Shown: piece by piece, positions 23,140 to 31,311 of the stretch
Layout: every line of letters begins with the position of its first letter
Position numbering within the stretch: the stretch's first letter is position 1
Source: SIG480 sp045546975
Lineage (GTDB): Bacteria > Bacillota > Clostridia > Oscillospirales > JAAYXM01
DNA: 31,427 nt
Direction: 5' to 3'
NCBI GenBank assembly: GCA_045546975.1
Contig: JAZQDV010000005.1
Span: forward strand, 1-31,427
Program-made: the position numbers and the translations under genes
The notes under the pieces: generated by a model
Seen by the model: only the letters and a program-made list of their open reading frames with translations
Databases searched by the model: none
Told to the model about the DNA's origin: nothing

Positions 23140-23886
23140 ATGAGTAGTTACGAAGCGCTTGCCTCCTGCTATGATGAATTTACAACTGACGTAGAGTATT
23201 CGCGTTGGGCAGATTACATCACAGGTCTTTTTTCAAAATACGGCAGCGACATAAAAGAGGTTCTCGACCTTGCCTGCGGTACAGGCTCTCTGTCTGTCGA
23301 GCTTGCAAAACGCGGCTTTGAGGTTATAGGTACCGATATGTCTGAGGAAATGCTCAGTGTTGCCATGCAAAAGGTATGGGATATTGACGGACCCCGTCCT
23401 ATGTTCTTACATCAGGATATGGAGCATCTCGACCTTTACGGAACGGTCGATGCGGCAGTTTGCTCCCTTGACAGCTTAAACTACCTCACGACACTCAAAT
23501 CCCTTAAAAACACGTTTGGAAGGCTTAAGTTTTTTGTCCGCCCCGGTGGACTTTTCATCTTTGACCTTAATACCGATGCAAAATTCAAAGCACTTGACGG
23601 TCGCGTGTTCCTCCGCGAAAGCGACGGCTATTTCTGCACGTGGAGTGCGGAGTATGACGAAAAAAAGCTTCTATGTACATTCTGCTACGACATTTTCACG
23701 GCAAGTGGCGAGCTTTGGTCGAGAAGTCAGGAAACACACACTGAGCGCGCACATACGGACGAGGAAATCAAAGAAGCTCTCATTGATTCGGGGTTTGAAC
23801 TCCTGGCACGTTTTGGTGAGCTTTCAGGATCTGCACCTGAGCCGGATGAACAACGAACATTTTACATTGCAAAAAGAAAACAGTAA
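23140..23886 (+). CDS. Class I SAM-dependent methyltransferase
   Basis: A 248-residue cytosolic methyltransferase with a Rossmann-type SAM fold. Motif I is VLDLACGTGSLSVELA (41-56), followed by the acidic ribose-binding strand VIGTDMSEEML and the post-motif HQDMEHLDLYGTVDAAVCSLDSLNYL. The acceptor is not indicated by the sequence; close relatives in Clostridia are annotated only as class I methyltransferases. A GAGGGAG site precedes the ATG. The lipid kinase gene begins 14 nt after its stop, so the two are co-transcribed, but nothing in the sequence proves they share a substrate. Confidence 0.9.
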   Translation: MSSYEALASCYDEFTTDVEYSRWADYITGLFSKYGSDIKEVLDLACGTGSLSVELAKRGFEVIGTDMSEEMLSVAMQKVWDIDGPRPMFLHQDMEHLDLYGTVDAAVCSLDSLNYLTTLKSLKNTFGRLKFFVRPGGLFIFDLNTDAKFKALDGRVFLRESDGYFCTWSAEYDEKKLLCTFCYDIFTASGELWSRSQETHTERAHTDEEIKEALIDSGFELLARFGELSGSAPEPDEQRTFYIAKRKQ

Positions 23887-23900
23887 ATCGAGGTTTTTAT

Positions 23901-24845
23901 ATGAAAAAATACATTCTTTACAATGCCCTTGCAGGAAATACCCAGGGGGCAATACACGCAAAGAAAATGGATGCCTTTTTCATCGGGCATGAGCTCGTTT
24001 ATCTTGAAATTGCAGAAATCCCTGATTTTCGTGAGTTCTTTAGCTCCATCGAAGAATGTGACGATGTTATCGTTTGCGGTGGCGACGGCACCCTGAACCG
24101 TTTTCTGAACTCAACCTCCGACCTCGACATTAAAAACCGTATTTTCTATTACGCTATGGGAAGCGGAAACGACTTTTTACGCGACCTGGAAAAGCCTCTC
24201 GGCTCTGAGCCGTTTTTGGTAAATGACTTTTTGCGAAACCTTCCGGAAGCCGACTTTGGCGGCACTTCCATAAGGTTCATTAACGGCATAGGCTACGGTA
24301 TCGACGGATACTGCTGTGCCGAGGGTGACAGACTGCGCAAAAAAGCAAAAAAGAAAATCAACTACACAACAATCGCAATCCGCGGACTCCTCTACGCCTT
24401 TCGTCCAAAAAAAGGAAGAGTTACCGTTGACGGAGAGACCTTTGAATACAAGAAAATCTGGATGGCTCCCACAATGCGCGGCCGTTTCTTCGGTGGCGGG
24501 ATGATGGTCACGCCGGAGCAAGACAGAGACTCGGATATGCTTACCGTCTGCGTCGTTCACGATTGCGGAGCTCTCAGGCTTTTGTGCATCTTACCTACAA
24601 TATTCAAAGGAAATCACGTGAAATTCAAAAAGGTTATTGATTTTTATAAAGGACGCGAAATCTCTGTAGAGTACGACGAGCCCTGTGACCTTCAGGCAGA
24701 CGGCGAGGTTTTTCTCGGTGTTCGGGGATACACCGCAAGGATAGCAGAACCGCAAAAAGCGCCCAAAAAGACAACAAGGAGAGCGCCCAAAAAGAAGGTT
24801 GACGTACCGCAAGAAAACGAGCAGTTGTCTTTAGAACTTGTATAA
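23901..24845 (+). CDS. Diacylglycerol kinase-family lipid kinase (YegS/DgkB type)
   Basis: A 314-residue soluble lipid kinase of the DAGK catalytic family, which phosphorylates diacylglycerol or a related lipid with ATP at the membrane surface. The nucleotide-binding motif GGDGTLN is at 60-66 and the N-terminal YNALAG corresponds to the usual N-P-x-A-G strand. GSGNDFLRDL (about 87-96) is the second glycine-rich signature. The C-terminal half has the beta-sandwich with IRFINGIGYGIDG and LQADGE. The last 32 residues are a Lys/Pro-rich tail not needed for the fold. It starts 14 nt after the methyltransferase gene with GAGG upstream, and a strong bidirectional terminator follows. Confidence 0.9.
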   Translation: MKKYILYNALAGNTQGAIHAKKMDAFFIGHELVYLEIAEIPDFREFFSSIEECDDVIVCGGDGTLNRFLNSTSDLDIKNRIFYYAMGSGNDFLRDLEKPLGSEPFLVNDFLRNLPEADFGGTSIRFINGIGYGIDGYCCAEGDRLRKKAKKKINYTTIAIRGLLYAFRPKKGRVTVDGETFEYKKIWMAPTMRGRFFGGGMMVTPEQDRDSDMLTVCVVHDCGALRLLCILPTIFKGNHVKFKKVIDFYKGREISVEYDEPCDLQADGEVFLGVRGYTARIAEPQKAPKKTTRRAPKKKVDVPQENEQLSLELV

Positions 24846-24846
24846 T

Positions 24847-24883
24847 AAAAATAGACAGAAGTTAAAAACTTCTGTCTATTTTT
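24847..24883. terminator. Bidirectional terminator between the lipid kinase and traX-like genes
   Basis: A perfect 16-bp stem (24847-24862 with 24868-24883) with a 5-nt loop has five A at one end and five T at the other, so it works on both strands. It separates two convergent genes and overlaps the last 2 bases of the minus-strand gene. Confidence 0.93.
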
Positions 24884-25571
24884 ATAAGTATTCACGCAAT
24901 ATTTGTATCCCTTGTAAAACAGCTAAATGCACGGGATAAAAAACATAGAAAAAGTATTTCATCTTCCACTTTCCACGCTCACCCGAATAAAGCAATAACA
25001 GCGGTATTGCAAAAAGCGAATAAACCTGATTCCCTCCCAATGTTATCACAAGTATAACAAGCACAACACAAAACGGCAAAACTCGCTTGTATTTGTCGGC
25101 TTTATTATCAGCAAAAATACTTGCCGCTACCGGTGCCATACATCCCCAAAAACCGTAATCAATAACAAACCATTGATTGAGCAGATATACACATACCACG
25201 GCAAATAAAAACATACATCCTGATACAACTCGCAAAGTTCCTGCGCTTTTGAAATTTTGTAGTGCATATATCATAAGTATAGATAGTGAAAACGTAATAA
25301 GTATGCACATATCAAAGCTTTTATCGAACAGATAATATACAATCTGGCACAATACGGCAAGTGTAAACATTGTAAGCAAGTATCGTTGCTTGTTCCTTGT
25401 GTGCATACATCCCTCGGATATCATAAATGCAAAAATCGGAAAAGCCAGCCGCCCTATGATTCGAAATATCTCAACCTGCGGAAAGAGAATGTACCCCATG
25501 TGGTCTATGAACATAGAAATCACGGCTATTATCTTAAGTGTGTTACCGTCAAGTTGTAGACCTGATTTCAT
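24882..25571 (-). CDS. TraX-family membrane protein
   Basis: A 229-residue polytopic membrane protein of the TraX family, named after the F-plasmid pilin N-acetyltransferase; chromosomal homologues are common in Firmicutes and are probably membrane acyltransferases with unknown acceptors. The N-terminus LKIIAVISMFIDHMGYILFP holds the conserved Asp-His pair (D23, H24), and GRLAFPIFAFMISEG is a second family signature. About seven hydrophobic segments are visible. No conjugation genes are near, so the plasmid function is unlikely. It is last in the nhaC-PHP-traX order with a 46-nt gap and only a weak ribosome-binding site. Confidence 0.85.
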   Translation of the reverse strand: MKSGLQLDGNTLKIIAVISMFIDHMGYILFPQVEIFRIIGRLAFPIFAFMISEGCMHTRNKQRYLLTMFTLAVLCQIVYYLFDKSFDMCILITFSLSILMIYALQNFKSAGTLRVVSGCMFLFAVVCVYLLNQWFVIDYGFWGCMAPVAASIFADNKADKYKRVLPFCVVLVILVITLGGNQVYSLFAIPLLLLYSGERGKWKMKYFFYVFYPVHLAVLQGIQILREYL

Positions 25572-25617
25572 ACTACATCACCACAGTTTTACTCGTATTT
25601 TCGTTAAAATTGTCCCT

Positions 25618-26391
25618 TCAAATACGCCTGAGTTCGGGTTTTCCAATATAGTTGAGTCCAAACTCCTCTACCATATCCTTTGCGACGAGCAGCGACTCGC
25701 CGTCATAAGCTGAATGTGCGGAGTGTGCATCTAAGCCGAATGTTACGGGTGCCTTTTCCTCTCCCGCGATTTGCCAGAACGCTTTTGTGGGATAATGCCT
25801 TTCCCCTCGTATTCCCAAAAAATTCAGTTCAAGAGGAATACCGAGTTTTCTTGACGCAACACATAACCTACGCATTTCTTCACGGTAGACATAAGCATCA
25901 CCTTTGAAGTTTGCAATATCCGGGTGTGCAATATATGTGAAAGCGCATGTTTCTATTCCGGCAATTACCAAATCTACGTACTTTTTAAGCCACCTTACGC
26001 TTTTCGTCTCATGGAACATATGTCTGCCGCCTTTATCCTCCGCCTCTGCGTAATGCTGTCCGAGAATAAGGTACTCTGCTCCGTATTTTTTTGCATTCGC
26101 AAGCATTTCATCGAAATATTCAGGATAGTACTCTGACTCAAAACCTATGCTGATTTCGATTTTGTCCTCATATTTTTTTCGAAGTCTCCTAAGCTGGGTG
26201 CAGTAAGCTTTTCCCTGAGCTGTCGGGACACGGATTCCCGGGGATTCAAAGCCGTTAGGAAATCGAAACGGGATATGGTCGGAAAATCCCATATACTTTA
26301 TACCGCCCTCGATTGCTCTCTTTATATATTCCTCAGGTTTCCCTGTTGCGTGGCCGCACCTGTACGTGTGCGTGTGGTAATTGTAGTTCAT
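25618..26391 (-). CDS. PHP-domain phosphatase, histidinol-phosphatase (HisJ/HisK) type
   Basis: A 257-residue PHP-family metallophosphatase. All expected metal ligands are present: H6 and H8 (YHTHT), H14 (RCGHA), D38-H39 (SDHIPF), E85 (GFESEY), H113 (GQHY), H156 (AHPD), D221 and H223 (GLDAHS). The overall order matches HisK-type histidinol-phosphate phosphatases. No histidine genes are in the window, so a different phosphoester substrate is possible. The start ATG has a GAGGAAT site. It lies 31 nt after the NhaC gene and 46 nt before the traX-like gene on the same strand and is probably co-transcribed with both. Confidence 0.87.
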   Translation of the reverse strand: MNYNYHTHTYRCGHATGKPEEYIKRAIEGGIKYMGFSDHIPFRFPNGFESPGIRVPTAQGKAYCTQLRRLRKKYEDKIEISIGFESEYYPEYFDEMLANAKKYGAEYLILGQHYAEAEDKGGRHMFHETKSVRWLKKYVDLVIAGIETCAFTYIAHPDIANFKGDAYVYREEMRRLCVASRKLGIPLELNFLGIRGERHYPTKAFWQIAGEEKAPVTFGLDAHSAHSAYDGESLLVAKDMVEEFGLNYIGKPELRRI

Positions 26392-26422
26392 TTTTATTCC
26401 TCGGTTGGTTTATTTCTATAAC

Positions 26423-27724
26423 CTATTTTTTTGTCAAAAAGATTGCCAGAAGTGAGCTTATGCACAAGAGATATGGGTAGAACAGCTTAGGTATGATTTC
26501 AAGTGCCGAAATTTCTCCACCCAATGCCGAAACTGCAGAAATTGCAACAAGCATCTGTGCGCCGTAGGGCAAAATTGCCTGGAACACGCAGGAGAATGTA
26601 TCGAGTATTGACGCTGCTTTTCTGGGAGATATGTCATAATCCTTTGCAATCTCATTTGCTATTGGGTTTGCCATGACTATTGCTACCGTATTATTTGCAG
26701 TGGCAATGTCCAAAATTCCCACAAGCGCGCCCATGCCAACCTGACCGCCTTTTTTGCCTCGGAAAACCCTCTTGATTCCGGAAAGCAGAGCATCAAAGCC
26801 ACCGTGTTCACGGATAAGAGCACAGATTGCTGAAACTAGCACCGTAACAATAATTGTTTCAAACATTCCAGAGGCTCCCGCTCCCATATTTGAAAGAAGA
26901 GCTACGGGCTCGGTACTTCCTGTAAGGAGCATTATAACAGATCCCGATAGGATACCTATGAGCAGCACAACAAATACGTTTATTCCGAGTATTCCACCGA
27001 TTAAGACAAGTATGTAGGGGATTATCTGCACAAGATTGTAGTCCTTAACAACAGCGCCGCTGATTTCGGTGTTGAGTGACAATATAAGTATAATAACGAG
27101 CGACACTATCGCAGCAGGAAGAGCTATAAAGAAGTTTTCGCGGAACTTATCCTTCATCTCACAGCCCTGACCGTTGCATGCTGCAATTGTTGTATCCGAA
27201 ATAAACGAGAGATTATCGCCAAACATTGAGCCGCCGATTACCGTCGCTACACAAAGCGACACATCAAAGCCTGATGCTTTTGAAACGGCTACTGCAATCG
27301 GTGTTATGAGCGTTATTGTTCCAACGGACGTACCCATAGCAAGTGATACAAAGCAGCTTACGACAAAAAGCACTACAACCGAAAACTTGGCAGGAATGAG
27401 AGAGAGCATAAAATATGCCACGCTCTCGGCACTTTCACGACCTACAACGCCAACAAAAATGCCTGCACACAAGAAGATAAGTATCATGGTGAAGATGTTT
27501 TTATCTCCGACTCCGCTCCCCATAACTTCAAGCTTTTCATCAAATCTGAGCTTTCTGTTCTGAAGACACGCGACCAAAAGTGCAACTAAAAAAGCGACGA
27601 CGATCGGTATATTATAAAATCCCATCGGAATTTTCAGGGCGTACTCAAATATAAGTCCAAGTCCCAAATATAAAATCAAAAATACACCTATCGGAGCAAG
27701 TGCTTTAACGTTTCCCTTTTTCAT
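26423..27724 (-). CDS. NhaC-type Na+/H+ antiporter family protein
   Basis: A 433-residue integral membrane transporter of the NhaC family, predicted to exchange Na+ (or an organic ion such as malate or lactate in MleN-like members) for H+. There are about eleven hydrophobic segments. Family signatures are GTSVGTITLITPIAVA (131-146) and GGSMFGDNLSFISDTTIAA (164-182), and a duplicated TANNTVAIVMANPIA stretch near the C-terminal half. The N-terminus starts MKKGNVKALAP with AAGGGG upstream. A good promoter lies upstream, divergent from the ATP-grasp operon. Which ion it moves cannot be told from the sequence. Confidence 0.9.
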   Translation of the reverse strand: MKKGNVKALAPIGVFLILYLGLGLIFEYALKIPMGFYNIPIVVAFLVALLVACLQNRKLRFDEKLEVMGSGVGDKNIFTMILIFLCAGIFVGVVGRESAESVAYFMLSLIPAKFSVVVLFVVSCFVSLAMGTSVGTITLITPIAVAVSKASGFDVSLCVATVIGGSMFGDNLSFISDTTIAACNGQGCEMKDKFRENFFIALPAAIVSLVIILILSLNTEISGAVVKDYNLVQIIPYILVLIGGILGINVFVVLLIGILSGSVIMLLTGSTEPVALLSNMGAGASGMFETIIVTVLVSAICALIREHGGFDALLSGIKRVFRGKKGGQVGMGALVGILDIATANNTVAIVMANPIANEIAKDYDISPRKAASILDTFSCVFQAILPYGAQMLVAISAVSALGGEISALEIIPKLFYPYLLCISSLLAIFLTKK

Positions 27725-27763
27725 CAGTTTTCCCCTTCAAAGTCAATATAATTTCTTCAAATA

Positions 27764-27792
27764 ATTATACCACCAGAACCCTTCTTTTTCAA
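27764..27792 (-). promoter_or_regulatory. SigA promoter of the nhaC-PHP-traX operon
   Basis: Minus strand TTGAAA (27792-27787), a 17-nt spacer, then TGG directly before a perfect TATAAT (27769-27764), which makes an extended -10. It lies 40 nt before the ATG. Confidence 0.8.
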
Positions 27793-27820
27793 TACTGCAG
27801 AAAGCGTAAAATAATATCTC

Positions 27821-27849
27821 TTGATAAGTTTTAATATGTGGTATATAAT
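27821..27849 (+). promoter_or_regulatory. SigA promoter of the ATP-grasp/PHP/deacetylase operon
   Basis: TTGATA (27821-27826), a 17-nt spacer and a perfect TATAAT (27844-27849). The start point near 27856 decides the start codon of the first gene: an in-frame GTG at 27838 lies inside the promoter and cannot be used. Confidence 0.8.
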
Positions 27850-27873
27850 TATTTTATTATAATCAGGAGAGGT

Positions 27874-29073
27874 GTGTCTGCCATTAGACCTGCAGTTGTT
27901 ACCGATGTGCGCTACCGTATGAGTCTGCCCGTTATACGCTCGCTCGGAAAAAGCGGTGTACCCGTAGTCTCCGTAGAGAGAAACGAATGTAGTCCCAAGT
28001 CCGCCCTCGGTTTTTATTCAAAATATTCAAAAAACAATATTCTTATCTCCGATGCGGAAAACAAAGAGGCTTTCTGGTCAGACCTTGCGGCCTTATGCGG
28101 AGACCTTTCAGAGCGTCCCGTGATAATCCCCGTCGGAATTTCAACGCTGCTCACACTCTGCGAGGAGCGTGAAAGACTCTCGCAGTTTGCAGACTGCGCT
28201 CTCCCCCCGTTTTCGTCCATCGAGCTTGCAAACGATAAATCGCGACTTATTCCGTTTGCAAAGGAGTGTGGCGTTCCCGTACCTGAAACCACTTTTCTCC
28301 ATGACGGTGAGAGCCTCTCCGAGCTTTCGGAACGAATAGACTTCCCCTGCGTAATCAAGCTTCCTCGCGGAGAAATGCTTGGGCTCCCACCGGAGAAGCG
28401 ATATGCAATTATAAATAACAAAGAGGATTTTATCACGACCTACGAAGCTTTTTCAGAATACGATAAGAACATCCTCGTTCAGCAGTACATAACCGGTGAC
28501 GGTTTTGGCGTTTCGGTTGTTTTTGACAAGAACTCAGAGCCACTTGAGATCTTTTGCCATAGGCGAATACGCGAGTATCCGTCAACAGGGGGCCCCTCCT
28601 GCTTCTGTGAAAGCGTCAATACCCCCGAACTTGCAGACTGTGCAGTGAAGCTATTAAAGGCACTTCACTGGGTGGGAGTTGCGATGGTTGAATTCAAGGG
28701 AAGTCCCGAGACCGGCTTTTACCTTATGGAAATAAACCCGCGCTTCTGGGGAAGCTCTGCCCTTGCTCCAAACTCCGGCTGTAACATAGCGCTCGCACTG
28801 TATCGCGCGGCAAGTGGAGAGACCGCCGCACCATATAAGAGTTTTTCTCCCGACTACAAGGTGGGACACAAAATGCGTTTTCTTCTTCAGGACCTTTTGG
28901 CATTTCCGTCTTACCTTAAAAAAAGCAAGAATAAGCTCAAAGAGGCGCTTTCCTTTATTTTGGGTCTTTTTAACCCGTCAATATCTGACGGTGTCATCTC
29001 AATTTCAGATTTACGCTCTTCTGTTCAATATCTGAAAAACGCCTTAAAGAAAACTGACAGTATAGTGAGGTAA
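27874..29073 (+). CDS. ATP-grasp ligase, carboxylate-amine or related type
   Basis: A 399-residue ATP-grasp enzyme, which would form an amide or ester-like bond through an acyl-phosphate intermediate. Visible parts are an N-terminal Rossmann-like region (RPAVVTDVRYRMSLPVIRSL), the DKSRLIPFAKECGVPVP segment (121-137), ATP-binding K162 in CVIKLP, QQYITGDGFGVSVVF (203-217), the loop HRRIREYPSTGGPS (229-242), and metal ligands E286 and N288 in MEINPRFWGS. That loop resembles ATP-grasp proteins found in cell-surface polysaccharide clusters. The start is GTG 27874 right after AGGAGAGG, fixed by the promoter position. It is first of three tightly spaced genes (5-nt gap to the PHP gene). The substrate is unknown. 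Confidence 0.88.
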   Translation: MSAIRPAVVTDVRYRMSLPVIRSLGKSGVPVVSVERNECSPKSALGFYSKYSKNNILISDAENKEAFWSDLAALCGDLSERPVIIPVGISTLLTLCEERERLSQFADCALPPFSSIELANDKSRLIPFAKECGVPVPETTFLHDGESLSELSERIDFPCVIKLPRGEMLGLPPEKRYAIINNKEDFITTYEAFSEYDKNILVQQYITGDGFGVSVVFDKNSEPLEIFCHRRIREYPSTGGPSCFCESVNTPELADCAVKLLKALHWVGVAMVEFKGSPETGFYLMEINPRFWGSSALAPNSGCNIALALYRAASGETAAPYKSFSPDYKVGHKMRFLLQDLLAFPSYLKKSKNKLKEALSFILGLFNPSISDGVISISDLRSSVQYLKNALKKTDSIVR

Positions 29074-29078
29074 GCCTT

Positions 29079-29888
29079 ATGAAATTCGATTTGCATGTAC
29101 ACTCAAATCTTTCATACGATGCGGATATGACGACATCCGAGCTCGTTGAAGCGGCAAAAAAGAAAGGTCTCACCGGTGTTGCGGTTTGCGACCATAACGC
29201 TTTTCGCATCCATCGTCCGCGCAAGGATTTTTATATGATCCCTGCCTGCGAATTTTCAACTGATGCAGGTCATCTCATCGTATATTTCCAGAAGGAGCAT
29301 ATAAACGAATCTCTCCCGCGAGACGAACACGACAGATTCTACTGGCGCGATATCTGCAAGGCGGCTCACGAGCAGGGCGCACTTGTTTTCCTTGCGCATC
29401 CCTATGCTCCGCTCCGCGAACGCTCCGATGCATTGTTCCGCGAGATTGACGGTATTGAAATTTTTAATGCACGCGTTGTTCACTCACGAAAGAAAAACGC
29501 AAATGAGGATGCCCTCACCCTTTGCAGAAAGCTCGATAAACCGTTTTCCGCAGGAAGCGATGCTCATTGCCCATCCGAAGTCGGTGCAACCTATTGGGAG
29601 TGCGATCTTCCCGACAGTGCGATAGACAACCCTGATTTTGAAGAAAAGCTCAAAGAGGCGCTTCTCAATCGACGCGGGCGTGTCTTTGCAGGTGCTGCCT
29701 CCCCATTTGATGTTCTTCGTTGCAAACGCTTCACCTACCGCAGAGAACGCCTTTGGGGCAGACTTATGAAGAGTTATCTCTACTTGATCATAACCGCTGT
29801 TAAATCTGTCTTTACAAAGAAGTTTGAATCGCATTACATTAACGTAGAGCCTTACGTTGAGGAGGAGCCAGAGGATGATTTTATATGA
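29079..29888 (+). CDS. PHP-domain metal-dependent hydrolase (RNase AM/YciV-like)
   Basis: A 269-residue PHP-fold phosphoesterase of the group that includes RNase AM/YciV (3',5'-bisphosphate nucleotidase). Metal ligands are intact: H6 and H8 (LHVHS), D14, D38-H39 (CDHN), E58 (PACEFS), H107 (LAHPY), N130, and D161 with H163 (GSDAH). The last 50 residues are basic with a short hydrophobic segment (SYLYLIITAVKSVF) and an acidic end, an extension beyond the core fold that could help membrane or partner contact. The GTGAGG before the ATG overlaps the end of the ATP-grasp gene, and the deacetylase start lies inside its last codons. It differs clearly from the HisK-type PHP protein at 25618. Confidence 0.87.
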   Translation: MKFDLHVHSNLSYDADMTTSELVEAAKKKGLTGVAVCDHNAFRIHRPRKDFYMIPACEFSTDAGHLIVYFQKEHINESLPRDEHDRFYWRDICKAAHEQGALVFLAHPYAPLRERSDALFREIDGIEIFNARVVHSRKKNANEDALTLCRKLDKPFSAGSDAHCPSEVGATYWECDLPDSAIDNPDFEEKLKEALLNRRGRVFAGAASPFDVLRCKRFTYRRERLWGRLMKSYLYLIITAVKSVFTKKFESHYINVEPYVEEEPEDDFI

Positions 29889-31233
29889 TCTTGCACGACG
29901 CGCAAAGCACTTTATAAAAGAATATAAAAAAAGCCTCGACTGTAAGTATATAACTCCCGTAAGACGAATCGAGCGGGTTTTTCCGCTTCCTGACCGTCGC
30001 GTTGTTGCAATGACCTTTGATGACGGCCCGACAAACGCAGAAACGAACCCAAAGGTATCAGACGACGGGCTTACTCTTCATCTCCTCAAAACTCTTGAGA
30101 GCTTTGGTGCAAGGGGTACATTTGACGTTATCGGTACAACTGAGCACAACTACCCCGATGAGGCAGGTGTGCACGGCTCGTTTTCCTGGGGTGGCGTAAA
30201 GTATGACCACTATCCCGACATTAACCGAGATTCTGATGCAGGTGCAAAAAATCGTTCCGAGCTTATCGAAAGAATTCTTGAGGGTGGCCACGAAATAACA
30301 AACCACGGCTACCGACATATTCTCTTCGGTCACTTAAAGCTTGTTTACGGTGCGCGTGCCTGTTTTGAGAATATCCACGAGGTGTGCGCCGATTTAGAAG
30401 AGCTTCACAAGCTTCTCACGGAAAAGCACGGCTATACCATGCGTCTTTCCCGTCCTCCGCACTATGTGGACAACATCCCCGACGGAAAAACATCCTACGA
30501 TGCATACCGCTATATCGGATACAACTACCTCGCCGCAAGCTTTGACGGTGGCGGATGGCTTCCGTCGTGCGGCGATTTTGACAAGGACATCGACGCGATG
30601 GTATCACCGATTACGGACGCTTTGAAAAACAACCCTGACTCACTCAACGGTCAGATAATTTTCCAGAAGGACGGGTACAGCATGTCGCGACATACTCCCG
30701 TCGCAAACGCACTTCCGCTTCAGCTTGAGGCTTTGCAGAATGCAGGCTACAAGGTCATTCCCGTATCCGAGCTTCTTTCACTCTCTGCATTTTCAGATTG
30801 TCTCAATGCAGATGCACAGGCTCTTGCAAACGCAGGTTATACAGTTGCGTACAAGAACAACACCCTTAAGCCTGAGCGCATAATGACCTTTGGTGAGCTT
30901 GTGGAAATGTGCACACCGCCTGATGTTACCTTCAAGGCATACCGTGAGTTTGTAGACTCTCATTTTAGCACGGAGGGTATTGACTGTGAATGTGCAAAGA
31001 GCTACGGCCTTACTCCCAACCACCCCTATTTTATCTCCTTCTGCAAGGCAGGAGAGCTCGGACTTATAGACCGCAAAAACACATCAAAGCTTTCTTACAA
31101 GAGCGCTGTTACAGGTGAGATTTTATCACGCTTTATAAAAAAACTTTCACCTGAATACGACTTTTCCGTTCCGAGCGGAAAGCTCAGACGCGGCGATGTA
31201 TTCCCCATTGTCAGAGGAGCACTTATTAAATAA
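29875..31233 (+). CDS. Atypical NodB-like polysaccharide deacetylase family protein
   Basis: A 452-residue protein with a NodB/CE4 fold. Motif 1 TFDDGP is at 47-52, motif 2 is NHGYRH (H144 and H148, the HxxxH spacing) and RPPHY (193-197) is motif 3. Motif 5 reads GQIIFQKDG (259-267), with Lys where family members usually have the base His. About 35 residues are inserted between the first strand and motif 2. Residues 305-452 form a separate region weakly like degenerate S-layer homology repeats (LKPERIMTFGELVEM; KAGELGLIDRKNTSKLSYKSA). No signal peptide is visible, so a cytosolic location is suggested. ATG 29875 follows GAGGAGG and overlaps the PHP gene by 14 nt. Confidence 0.82.
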   Translation: MILYDLARRAKHFIKEYKKSLDCKYITPVRRIERVFPLPDRRVVAMTFDDGPTNAETNPKVSDDGLTLHLLKTLESFGARGTFDVIGTTEHNYPDEAGVHGSFSWGGVKYDHYPDINRDSDAGAKNRSELIERILEGGHEITNHGYRHILFGHLKLVYGARACFENIHEVCADLEELHKLLTEKHGYTMRLSRPPHYVDNIPDGKTSYDAYRYIGYNYLAASFDGGGWLPSCGDFDKDIDAMVSPITDALKNNPDSLNGQIIFQKDGYSMSRHTPVANALPLQLEALQNAGYKVIPVSELLSLSAFSDCLNADAQALANAGYTVAYKNNTLKPERIMTFGELVEMCTPPDVTFKAYREFVDSHFSTEGIDCECAKSYGLTPNHPYFISFCKAGELGLIDRKNTSKLSYKSAVTGEILSRFIKKLSPEYDFSVPSGKLRRGDVFPIVRGALIK

Positions 31234-31275
31234 TAAAAAGAAACGGTACAAGGGTGGCGCTTCATAGGGATAAAA

Positions 31276-31299
31276 TGCCAAAAAACCACGATTTTGGCA
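31276..31299 (+). other. 8-bp hairpin in the 3' region of the deacetylase operon
   Basis: TGCCAAAA (31276-31283) and TTTTGGCA (31292-31299) pair around an 8-nt loop, without a following T run. It lies between the deacetylase stop and the terminator. Confidence 0.4.
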
Positions 31300-31311
31300 C
31301 ATAACTGCGTC

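Noticed and set aside
24882..25571. TraX-like gene as a sign of a conjugative element
   Set aside because: No relaxase, type IV secretion, integrase or att-like repeats are near, and chromosomal TraX-family proteins are common.
27838..27873. Upstream GTG start for the ATP-grasp gene, adding 12 residues
   Set aside because: It lies in the promoter, 6 nt before the -10 box, so it would not be in the mRNA.
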